Below, one piece after another: positions 6,200 to 11,938 of a stretch of 14,141 nucleotides of DNA. The first letter of the stretch is position 1. The number at the start of each line of letters is the position of its first letter. A model generated the notes under the pieces. The model was not told the DNA's origin, made no database searches, and was given only the letters and a program-made list of their open reading frames with translations. Source of the stretch: Micrococcales bacterium (GTDB taxonomy: Bacteria > Actinomycetota > Actinomycetes > Actinomycetales > Dermatophilaceae). A program made the translations under genes and the position numbers. The stretch lies in contig PMJN01000393.1 in NCBI GenBank assembly GCA_003157445.1, positions 1-14,141 on the forward strand. The letters are read 5' to 3'.

Positions 6200-7030
6200 T
6201 CAGCCATTTCGGGTGGCCGGCGGCCGGTCAGGACCGCTTCGGCGAGGGCCACGGCGAGCAGTGGGCGGGGGCGCAGCGGGCTCCACAGGGCCAGAGGCCG
6301 GCGCCTCAGGACCGCTCACAGCCGACCGAGGCGGCGGCCCCCCACGGCCGGCCAGGGACGCCCGCCAGTTACGGGCCAGGGTCGGGACCTGGATACCGTC
6401 CTTCGCAGCCTGCCGGCGCATGAACTCCATCCAAACCGCAGTCGTACCGCCACGATCCGCCATCCACACCGCGTACGACGTCGCCAACACCAAGTCGTCA
6501 TGACCAGACCGCGCTCCATACACGTCCGACCCGGCGGCGCTGATGTTCACCCCGAAATTGCCCAGCTCGTCAAACAACGCCACCGCGTCCGACAGGCCCG
6601 CCGACACCCGCAACCGCCGCGACTGCATCGCCACCGCCAACCGGGACACCAGGTCACGCTTCGGGACCGACAACCGGCGCCCTTCCTGGCTTGCCTGTGC
6701 GCCGCCCGTGATCGTCAGTTCCGTGAACCCGCGCGGGAGCACCTCACGCAACGAATCCGACACGGCAACACCGACGCCCGTCGCATCCACGACCACATCA
6801 GCCCGCTCAAGCTCCGCAGTGCCCTCCACCAGGCCCGCGATGAACGAACACTGCTCCGGGTACGGCAAGTTCAACGGAATCCGGTGCAGGTAGCGCAGAT
6901 CCAGGAACGGTTTGCGAGACGTCGCAGCGTCCGCCACGTCCACCGGCTCGTAAGGCACAACCTCGATCGCGGCCAGCGCCGTCCGGTCGTTGCGCTGACC
7001 GAAGTCCACGCCCAAGATCCACCTGTTCAC
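6200..7030 (-). CDS. Terminase large subunit, nuclease half, 276 aa
   Basis: The protein starts at GTG 7030, overlapping the stop of the ATPase half as GTGA. It begins directly with the RNase H-fold nuclease motif of TerL: GVDFGQRNDRTA (D9). VVVDATGVGVAVSD (D82) and a late acidic pair GHDDLVLATSYAVW (D178/D179) complete a plausible metal-binding triad. This is the nuclease that cuts concatemeric DNA during packaging. The last 60 residues are a Pro/Arg/Gly-rich tail probably disordered. TerL is normally one chain with ATPase then nuclease; here the junction falls exactly between the domains. The two halves probably assemble, given their coupled translation. Confidence 0.85.
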   Translation of the reverse strand: MNRWILGVDFGQRNDRTALAAIEVVPYEPVDVADAATSRKPFLDLRYLHRIPLNLPYPEQCSFIAGLVEGTAELERADVVVDATGVGVAVSDSLREVLPRGFTELTITGGAQASQEGRRLSVPKRDLVSRLAVAMQSRRLRVSAGLSDAVALFDELGNFGVNISAAGSDVYGARSGHDDLVLATSYAVWMADRGGTTAVWMEFMRRQAAKDGIQVPTLARNWRASLAGRGGPPPRSAVSGPEAPASGPVEPAAPPPTARRGPRRSGPDRPPATRNG

Positions 7031-7791
7031 GACTGACCTCCAAAGAGCGGCTGCACAGCTTTTGATGACAGGGCGGCAATATCCGCAGGGTCGAAATAGG
7101 AGCCCGACGCGCTCACGAACTCACACCCGTACTCCTGCTTGAAGTTCCACTCACCCATCGACTCCAGCTCCTCAGCGAGGAACTCGGCCGAGATCCGCGG
7201 ACACTCCGACGCCGGCACCCGCATGACGCGCCAACCCCGCTTCGACGTCGCCGCCTGATGGAACCAACCCCGCTGACCCCAAGGCGTCGACAACGCCACC
7301 AGGCGCCCACCAGACACCGCCAACATCGGACGCACAGCCGCCAGGAACTCATCCGGCACCCGCGCCGCCTCATCGATAATCAGCAGGCGCACCGACGCAT
7401 ACCCGCGCGTCGTCCGCTCATCACCAGGCAGCGACACGATCCGAGACCCGTTCTCCAACGCGAGACTCTGCGTGTTCTCCGACTCAGCCGCCACCGGGCG
7501 ACCAAGCGCCCGGTAATAGCGGGTGATCGTCCGAAACATCTCCACCGACTGCCGCTGAGACGGCGCGGCGATCAGAGTCACCGATCCCGGCTCATACAGC
7601 GCGGCGTGAAGGGCCAACACAGCCGAGATAGTGGACTTGCCCGCCTGCCTCGAACAGCACAGGCACAGACGCGTATCCGTCGACCGCAGGACATCCAACT
7701 GCCAGGGGTCAGGCACGATGCCCAACCGTTGTGCCAGGACTGCAGGGTCAGCGGCCAAGGCCAGGTCAGACGTGAGCGCGTTGCCGATCAT
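7027..7791 (-). CDS. Terminase large subunit, ATPase half, 254 aa
   Basis: This is the packaging-motor ATPase. The Walker A-like motif CSRQAGKST lies at 46-54 (K52), the Walker B LLIIDEAA at 136-143 (D140, E141), and the coupling motif LSTPWGQRGWF at 167-177. The adenine-binding region is PDPWQLDVL (28-35). The C-terminus (EWNFKQEYGCEF, then SGSYFD) matches the end of TerL ATPase domains. The chain stops just before the nuclease begins. The start forms ATGA with the terS stop. With the nuclease half and TerS it should make a complete terminase, but no portal gene is present, so docking would need a helper procapsid. Confidence 0.9.
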   Translation of the reverse strand: MIGNALTSDLALAADPAVLAQRLGIVPDPWQLDVLRSTDTRLCLCCSRQAGKSTISAVLALHAALYEPGSVTLIAAPSQRQSVEMFRTITRYYRALGRPVAAESENTQSLALENGSRIVSLPGDERTTRGYASVRLLIIDEAARVPDEFLAAVRPMLAVSGGRLVALSTPWGQRGWFHQAATSKRGWRVMRVPASECPRISAEFLAEELESMGEWNFKQEYGCEFVSASGSYFDPADIAALSSKAVQPLFGGQS

Positions 7792-8324
7792 GAGGGCACC
7801 ACACGCCCCTCAATCACCCGAGGCGAAGCATCTGCCACGGCGCCACCAGACAAGGCCGCCACGACGTCCGCGCGGGCCGCGGGGTGCCTCGCGAGCGCCG
7901 CCAGGATCACCGACCGCGTCTCTATCCACTCAGCACTGCTCGCAAGATTCACCACGAGCGTCTGCGGTCGCTCATCAAGCTCACCAGTCATCCGCGCCAC
8001 CAACTCGATCAGCGATCGGGCCTCACGTACGGCCTGCAATGCGGTCGCGAGGCTGCCTTGCGCCTCGGCGTGCGCGAGCAGACGATCGACGGTCGACATG
8101 TGGCGCTCAAGGCGCGCGAGGAGAGTCAGGTTGTGGTCATCCTCGGCCTCAGCCTTGACCAGTGCGGCCAGCGCCGGAGACACGTGGCGCTGACGGTGCC
8201 GAGACAGCGACCCGATTGTGATGTCGCGCCCCTTGGCGATGGTCCGCAACGGCACGCCGCCGACAAGGTCCGTGTCGATGGCCTTGCGGTCAGGGCGCAC
8301 ACAGATCGAACACGCGCGGCCCAT
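7788..8324 (-). CDS. Terminase small subunit candidate, 178 aa
   Basis: The gene starts in a TGATG overlap with the gene upstream and ends in ATGA with terL. The N-terminus carries a cysteine motif and a helix-turn-helix (CSICVRPDRKAIDTDL, then GVPLRTIAKGRD, ITIGSLSRHRQRHV), a pattern recurrent in small HTH proteins just upstream of terL in actinobacterial phages. The middle is helical (LARLERHMSTVDRLLAHAE; QAVREARSLIELVARMTGEL) and could support oligomerisation. TerS recognises the pac or cos DNA and loads TerL. The assignment rests on the position immediately before TerL and the HTH, not on a diagnostic motif. The repeat cluster directly upstream may hold its target. Confidence 0.75.
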   Translation of the reverse strand: MGRACSICVRPDRKAIDTDLVGGVPLRTIAKGRDITIGSLSRHRQRHVSPALAALVKAEAEDDHNLTLLARLERHMSTVDRLLAHAEAQGSLATALQAVREARSLIELVARMTGELDERPQTLVVNLASSAEWIETRSVILAALARHPAARADVVAALSGGAVADASPRVIEGRVVPS

Positions 8325-8821
8325 CAGTGAGCACCGCCAAGCGTGACGACCGGGCCGGATACCGCGCCAACCGCGACGGATACCGCTTCACATACCGCGC
8401 CAACCGGGACGCGTCCGCCAGTATCAGGCGACACGAGCGGGACAGCGGGGGACGCGAGCGAGGCAGTGAGGGACGCGAGCGAGGCAGTGAGGGGGGACGT
8501 GTGATTACCAGCCAGACCGGGCCCCGATGAGCACGACACAGGCGCCAGGAACACCAGCGGAGCGGCCCGCGATACCGGTCGTGATACTTCGCACCGCTCA
8601 ACCGGGGCAGCAGTCGCCCCTAAGTGTGTGGTGAAGATCACATCGCTTCGCCCGAGCACGTCACGCTTAGAGCCGTCGGGCTCGGGCGGCACGACGTTGA
8701 CCCCTGCCAGTGGCATGGGTTGCTCTGGACTACCTACCCCTACCCCTTCCCTATTAGAAGGGGTGGAAGGGGTTAGGGGGTGCTTCCGTGGAAGGGGTTG
8801 GAAGGGGTTGGAAGGGGTCAT
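8324..8821 (-). CDS. Low-complexity hypothetical protein, 165 aa
   Basis: The gene overlaps its upstream neighbour as ATGA and its downstream one as TGATG, so translation through this frame is likely even if the product is unusual. The N-terminus (TPSNPFQPLPRKHPLTP) simply reads out a G/C-tract repeat. The middle has tandem LTASLAS heptads, and the end is Val/Ala-rich (VGAVCEAVSVAVGAVSG). No family is recognised. The DNA beneath carries three kinds of repeats, so the frame may exist mainly to keep translational coupling across a cis-acting site such as an origin or packaging site. An alternative is that terS is simply expressed through a passive spacer ORF. Confidence 0.5.
   Translation of the reverse strand: MTPSNPFQPLPRKHPLTPSTPSNREGVGVGSPEQPMPLAGVNVVPPEPDGSKRDVLGRSDVIFTTHLGATAAPVERCEVSRPVSRAAPLVFLAPVSCSSGPGLAGNHTSPLTASLASLTASLASPAVPLVSPDTGGRVPVGAVCEAVSVAVGAVSGPVVTLGGAH
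8359..8411 (+). repeat. Direct repeats ATACCGCGCCAACCGSGACG
   Basis: A 20-base unit occurs at 8359-8378 and 8392-8411, identical except for one base, with period 33. A third partial copy (GGATACCGCT) lies between at 8378-8387. They sit at the 3' end of the 165-aa ORF, 35 bases upstream of the terS start. The spacing of 33 bases is three helical turns and also eleven codons, so either iterated protein binding or an in-frame duplication may explain it. Confidence 0.8.
8429..8490 (+). repeat. Tandem 21-bp repeats
   Basis: Two exact tandem copies of a 21-base unit (GGGACGCGAGCG followed by AGGCAGTGA) occupy 8449-8469 and 8470-8490. A degenerate copy, about two thirds identical, precedes them at 8428-8448. 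The period equals two helical turns and seven codons. With the neighbouring repeats this makes an iteron-like cluster between the replication gene and terS. Confidence 0.85.
8569..8588 (-). repeat. Internal paired GTATC motif like the att arm repeats
   Basis: On the minus strand AGTATCAC (8588-8581) is followed 12 bases later by GGTATCGC (8576-8569). The left arm pair of the element is AGTATCAC twice at spacing 12, and the right arm pair is AGTATCAG and GGTATCGC at spacing 11. A further single AGTATCAG lies at 8420-8427 on the plus strand. The same protein may bind all three pairs, but this is inferred from similarity only. Confidence 0.45.
8760..8817 (+). repeat. Six G-tracts with GAAGGGGTTG tandem repeats (G-quadruplex potential)
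   Basis: Runs of four or five G lie at 8760-8763, 8769-8772, 8776-8780, 8794-8797, 8804-8807 and 8814-8817 on the plus strand. The last three are in tandem decamers GAAGGGGTTG (8791-8817). A C-rich stretch at 8735-8750 can pair imperfectly with the first part around an AT-rich CTATTA loop. The cluster covers the 3' end of the RepA-like gene junction and the start of the 165-aa ORF. Quadruplex or hairpin formation is possible but not shown. Confidence 0.6.
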
Positions 8822-10014
8822 GGTTTGGCTCCTGACAGGTCGGTGATGAAGTGGCTGGACTTCCTGCCGGGTCCTCCGCCGATGATGGTCAGATGGCCGA
8901 GATCAGCGGCTCTCTTGGCTGCGCGTGAGACGTCGCCGTCGCGGAATGTTGGGGCGTCGTCCATTGCCCGGATCTTGGCGGTCATGGCGGCGACTCCGAT
9001 GCCGGGTTGTTCTCGTGCGGCTCGGACGGCGAGGACTGCGAGGTCTGCGAGTTTGCGGTCGTCTTTGCCTTTCTTGCGTGATCCGGTGCCGGCCAGGGAC
9101 AGGGTGCGGGTGGTCGGGTCGAACACGAGCTGGTCTTCTGCGAGCTCTACGTCTCGGCCTTCGGCTTTGAGGAAGCGCATGGCGTCGTCGTCGGCGTCGC
9201 GGGTCATGGTGAGGAACACGTCGGCCCAGTCTTCGAGGGCGGATGATCCGCGGGTGCGTTCGCCGTTCCAGCCGGCGTCTGCGGACAGGATGACGTCTTT
9301 GGCGCCGACTTCGGAGCGGGCGAATAGGTCGAGGTCGATGAGCCAGGCTCCGACTTCGCCGGGGTCGTTTTGTGATTTGCCGGTGTAGGCGCGGCCGAAC
9401 GGGTCACAGATCAGTGATTCGACTCCGCGGCTGCGGAGGTCGGCGGCGAGGGCTTCGCGGTCTCTTGGGTGGGTGAATGGGTTGCGGCGACCTCGGAGGG
9501 TGACGAGGTAGAGGCGTTCTCGGTCGATGCCGTGTTCGTCTGCCCAGCGGGCGATCATGGCGGCGGAGACTTCAAAGTTGAGGATGGCGACGATGCCGTC
9601 GATGGGGCGTACGGCGAACTTGCCTAGGAAGTCTTCGCCGGTGAGTAGGCAGCGGGCGAGGTTGAGCTCGAGGGTTGTCTTGCCGGTCTTTCGTTGGGCC
9701 ACGACGAGGGTGGATGCGTCCCACGGGATCAGGCCGGCGACGCGCATCGGCGGGTCTGCGGGACGGGCCAGGACTTCGGCCAACGTGCCGGCGTCGAATG
9801 GTGGCGCGTCGGGTTGGTTCTCGGCTTTGAATAGCTCTTGGGCGGCCTTGCGGATTCTGAGCTTGCGCAGTTCGTCGTTGACGCCGCGGTTGTGGTCGAG
9901 CTCGGCCTCGAAGTCGTCGTCGGCCTTGTCCGTCTCGGCCCTGGTTCTGGCGCCCTCTTCGTCCATGGCTACTCGCTGGGCTGCGGTAGGGCCGTCGACG
10001 TCTGTGCCGTACAT
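8818..10014 (-). CDS. RepA-like AAA (AAA_25-type) replication ATPase, 398 aa
   Basis: ATG 10014 is used; a GTG at 10020 overlapping the previous stop as GTGA is equally possible. The frame is open further upstream but overlaps the preceding genes. The N-terminal 70 residues are acidic and helical. A RecA-fold ATPase follows: Walker A AQRKTGKTT (106-114, K112), ILNFE (144-148), Walker B SLICDPF (200-206, D204), and the conserved late segment RGSSALEDWADVFL (255-268). Residues 320-398 form a winged-helix-like tail (AMTAKIRAM; VSRAAKRAADLGHL). Proteins of this type act as hexameric helicase or initiator ATPases in plasmids, phages and satellites. It is the only replication gene recognised, so it probably drives replication of the excised element. 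Confidence 0.8.
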   Translation of the reverse strand: MYGTDVDGPTAAQRVAMDEEGARTRAETDKADDDFEAELDHNRGVNDELRKLRIRKAAQELFKAENQPDAPPFDAGTLAEVLARPADPPMRVAGLIPWDASTLVVAQRKTGKTTLELNLARCLLTGEDFLGKFAVRPIDGIVAILNFEVSAAMIARWADEHGIDRERLYLVTLRGRRNPFTHPRDREALAADLRSRGVESLICDPFGRAYTGKSQNDPGEVGAWLIDLDLFARSEVGAKDVILSADAGWNGERTRGSSALEDWADVFLTMTRDADDDAMRFLKAEGRDVELAEDQLVFDPTTRTLSLAGTGSRKKGKDDRKLADLAVLAVRAAREQPGIGVAAMTAKIRAMDDAPTFRDGDVSRAAKRAADLGHLTIIGGGPGRKSSHFITDLSGAKP

Positions 10015-10016
10015 GC

Positions 10017-10340
10017 TCACGTTGCCCGCCTTGGGGGGTCTGGCCAACCATTTAGGACACGTGCGGAAGGGTTTGGGGTTTCGGGTGGCCAGGGCCTGGA
10101 GGCGGCCAGGACCAGGGCGTGAGCCTCCAGCTGGCGTGCGCGTCGGCGCCGCTCGATGTCGGCGTAGGCGCCGGGGCCCCGCTGGCTCATGTCGCGGATG
10201 ATCGCGTCGATGCCGGGCTTGAGTCGGGCGTGAGTGACGGCGTAGTCGGCCTGGGTGGTGTCGATGTTGCATCGGTGGGCGAGGCCGAGTTCGTAGCCGG
10301 CGACGAAAGCCGCCTGACGATCTTCGAATTCCAGCATCAT
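10017..10340 (-). CDS. Hypothetical helical basic protein, 107 aa
   Basis: The ATG at 10340 overlaps the previous stop as ATGA and has GGAGA eight bases upstream; a second ATG follows directly. The protein is helical (EDRQAAFVAGYELGLAHR, then LKPGIDAIIRDMSQRG) and has a strongly basic patch IERRRRARQ. The tail is Pro-rich. No family is recognised. Its place directly before the replication ATPase suggests a replication accessory or regulator role, which is inference. Confidence 0.7.
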   Translation of the reverse strand: MMLEFEDRQAAFVAGYELGLAHRCNIDTTQADYAVTHARLKPGIDAIIRDMSQRGPGAYADIERRRRARQLEAHALVLAASRPWPPETPNPSARVLNGWPDPPRRAT

Positions 10341-10726
10341 TGGCTGATCTCCTTGGCCTCGCACCCGGGGCAGAGGCCGAACATGACCAGTAGCCGCATA
10401 CCTTCGAGGTGGGTGTCGTAGACAACTCCGGCGAGTGTGTCGAACTGCTCGTGGCAGCGATCGCATTCATGATCGGGCGATCCCTTGAGCCTGAAGACGT
10501 CGAGGCAGTCCGAGCAGGCGAGCGCGTCCCGCCGGTACAAGGCGGTGACGCCTACGTCGTGGCCCGGGTTGCGGCGAATGTCCTTGCAGGCGCGAACCCC
10601 GTTGGCCTCCCACCCAGCGACCAGGGCGTCGAGTTGCAAGCGGAGCCACCAGCTGGGCTCGTGGTTGTTCAGGATCCGGTGCTTGTCCCCGAGGTCAGGC
10701 GGAACGGAGCGTGCTTGTGTCACCAT
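10337..10726 (-). CDS. Cysteine-rich zinc-binding protein, 129 aa
   Basis: Three CxxC pairs are visible: C71-x2-C74, C88-x2-C91 (followed by H92) and C119-x2-C122 (LCPGC). These suit one or two zinc ribbons. The first 60 residues are mixed helical (PSWWLRLQLDALVAGW). The ATG at 10726 is chosen for AAGGGG at good spacing, which gives a 32-base overlap with the preceding gene; a slightly later start is possible. The stop makes ATGA with the next gene. It probably binds DNA or a protein partner in the early replication module. No named family is claimed. Confidence 0.7.
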   Translation of the reverse strand: MVTQARSVPPDLGDKHRILNNHEPSWWLRLQLDALVAGWEANGVRACKDIRRNPGHDVGVTALYRRDALACSDCLDVFRLKGSPDHECDRCHEQFDTLAGVVYDTHLEGMRLLVMFGLCPGCEAKEISQ

Positions 10727-10988
10727 GGGCGTAGGCCCCTTCTGCGGGCTCGGTGGTGGTGTTGGGCCCGGTGGGCGCCGGGTCCGCACTCATGTCTGGG
10801 GGGCTCACGGCGAGCAGCTGACGCAGTGGCTCAGTGGGGATGAGCAGCCGGCGGCCGACCTTGAGGCGGGGGAGTTGCTTGTCTTCGCATGCCCGTCGCA
10901 CCGTGCGCTCGTCGACATCGAGGAGCTCGGCCACTTGGGTGACGGTCCAGGCCGCGGCCTTGCTGTCGCGCAGGTCGTCGAGGTTCAT
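10695..10988 (-). CDS. Excisionase/AlpA-like HTH protein, 97 aa
   Basis: The ATG at 10988 overlaps the regulator's stop as ATGA. Residues 14-60 are a MerR-type winged HTH of the excisionase family (WTVTQVAELLDVDERTVRR, then CEDKQLPRLKVGRRLLIP, RQLLAV). The last 37 residues are Pro/Thr-rich and probably disordered. Such proteins bend att DNA for excision (Xis) or activate element genes (AlpA). Its position second in the operon, next to the regulator and divergent from integrase, fits a Xis that is made only when the leftward promoter is on. This is a strong family call with a less certain role. Confidence 0.8.
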   Translation of the reverse strand: MNLDDLRDSKAAAWTVTQVAELLDVDERTVRRACEDKQLPRLKVGRRLLIPTEPLRQLLAVSPPDMSADPAPTGPNTTTEPAEGAYAHGDTSTLRSA

Positions 10989-11221
10989 GTCGACCTCAAG
11001 CCGGCGAGCGCGTCGGTGTAGGCCAGTGCGGCAATGCCGCGGGGGCGTCGGGCGCCGCGTTCCCATAGGTAGACGGCTTGCCGGGAGACCTCCAGGTCGG
11101 TGGCCCACTGTGCGACTGACCGCCCTTTTGCTTCGCGGACGTGTCTGAGCGCGTCCGGGCCGGCGGCCGACACCACGTGTTCGGCGGCTTGGATCACCGC
11201 CCGATAATCGGTCATGTTCAT
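10985..11221 (-). CDS. Cro/CI-family (XRE) regulator, 78 aa
   Basis: A compact HTH_3 domain spans about residues 25-60 (LRHVREAKGRSVAQWATDL, then EVSRQAVYLWERGARRP). This is the usual XRE pattern with recognition helix SRQAVYLWERG. Starts at 11221 and 11215 are both possible and neither has a strong ribosome site; the longer frame to 11323 would cross the control region. It is the first gene of the leftward operon and faces the rightward integrase unit, so it is a likely switch regulator acting on the repeats at 11243-11294. Whether it represses or activates is unknown. No separate larger CI-like repressor is seen. Confidence 0.8.
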   Translation of the reverse strand: MNMTDYRAVIQAAEHVVSAAGPDALRHVREAKGRSVAQWATDLEVSRQAVYLWERGARRPRGIAALAYTDALAGLRST

Positions 11222-11242
11222 AGAAACAATGTTTGCAGTTTT

Positions 11243-11294
11243 GAGTGAGCGTTGCCAGTTATGCGACGCGCAGAAACTCCCGAGTGAGCGTCGC
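11243..11294. promoter_or_regulatory. Candidate operator: direct repeats GAGTGAGCGTYGC
   Basis: GAGTGAGCGTTGC starts at 11243 and GAGTGAGCGTCGC starts at 11282, differing at one base and spaced 39 bases. The first lies just upstream of the regulator start on one side, the second just upstream of the rightward -35 box on the other. GCGACGC (11264-11270) and GCGTCGC (11288-11294) also form an inverted pair. This is the obvious place for the XRE protein to bind. Binding is inferred. Confidence 0.6.
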
Positions 11295-11305
11295 GTGTAA
11301 CGCTG

Positions 11306-11334
11306 TTGACATTGGACGATCACCGGCCTACCGT
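11306..11334 (+). promoter_or_regulatory. Rightward promoter of the integrase unit, probably leaderless
   Basis: A consensus -35 TTGACA (11306-11311) is followed after 17 bases by TACCGT (11329-11334), which fits the actinobacterial TAnnnT form of the -10. The ATG of the next gene starts eight bases after the -10, where transcription itself would begin. No ribosome site lies between them, so the mRNA is probably leaderless. Confidence 0.7.
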
Positions 11335-11341
11335 TTACAAC

Positions 11342-11938
11342 ATGAACTCATCTATCCCGTCCGAATGGCAGTTGTCGCGCCGGTGGCCGGATCCGGACAC
11401 GGGCGAGTTTGTTGTCGACGTCGAGCTGGGCAAAGTCCCAGACGAGCTCGGAGTGGGCTGGCATCTCGACGCCGTACGGGTCTGCCTCAGCTCTCAGACA
11501 CGAGCCGTCACGACAACAGTTCTCCGCCGCGTACCCGTGTGGACTCTGGTGCGTGAGGTGATCGAGACCCAGGTCAAGCCAGCCCATGACAGGGATCGCA
11601 ACAACCCGCCATTGGCCTACACCTTTCCTCCTGAAGAAGTCCCAGCCTTCCTCAAACGACGTGACGCGCACTTCGAGGAAGTGGGCACGCATCTTCGCAT
11701 CAACGAGGCTGCCGAGCGTCGGACAGGAAGGCCCCGCAGCGTCACGCCTGACTTCCTGCGCGAAGTGGCTGAGGTTTGGTCGGCGGCGAGGGAACTCAGA
11801 GAGGATCCGAGGGCAGCCGTTGCCAATCGTTTCGGAGCTGCCCCATCGACGGCGGGACGGTGGATCACGAAGGCCCGAGATGCTGGCCTACTTGCCCCAA
11901 GTGGACGCGCACGTAAGCAAGAGGAGACGAAGTCATGA
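11342..11938 (+). CDS. DNA-binding protein with C-terminal HTH, 198 aa
   Basis: The ATG at 11342 is chosen because the promoter just upstream would start transcription at this point; an earlier TTG at 11306 falls inside the -35 box. The N-terminal 115 residues are of unknown fold (WQLSRRWPDPDTGEF, then PVWTLVREVIETQ). The C-terminal part (GRPRSVTPDFLREVAEVW, then AVANRFGAAPSTAGRWITKARDAGLL) is a helix-turn-helix module often seen in actinobacterial prophage and satellite proteins next to the integrase. The gene is joined to int by an ATGA overlap. It may control integrase expression or act with it, and both roles are inferred. Confidence 0.75.
   Translation: MNSSIPSEWQLSRRWPDPDTGEFVVDVELGKVPDELGVGWHLDAVRVCLSSQTRAVTTTVLRRVPVWTLVREVIETQVKPAHDRDRNNPPLAYTFPPEEVPAFLKRRDAHFEEVGTHLRINEAAERRTGRPRSVTPDFLREVAEVWSAARELREDPRAAVANRFGAAPSTAGRWITKARDAGLLAPSGRARKQEETKS

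Noticed and set aside
5924..7036. Long plus-strand frame of 370 codons
   Set aside because: It is antisense to the TerL nuclease and the zinc-finger gene, which have clear motifs. The translation is Arg/Pro/His-rich, typical of a GC-rich shadow frame.
7015..7040. Programmed ribosomal frameshift joining the two TerL halves
   Set aside because: No slippery heptamer is visible at the junction. The GTGA overlap with a fresh start explains expression of the second half.
7258..8193. Plus-strand frame of 311 codons
   Set aside because: It is antisense to terL and terS, with Arg-rich low-information composition.
8429..8490. CRISPR array
   Set aside because: The repeats are directly tandem with no unique spacers, and no cas gene is present.
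9204..9407. Minus-strand frame of 67 codons inside the RepA-like gene
   Set aside because: It lies in another frame within the well-supported ATPase gene and has no own start signal.
9527..10201. Plus-strand frame of 224 codons
   Set aside because: It is antisense to the RepA-like ATPase, whose Walker motifs fix the coding strand.
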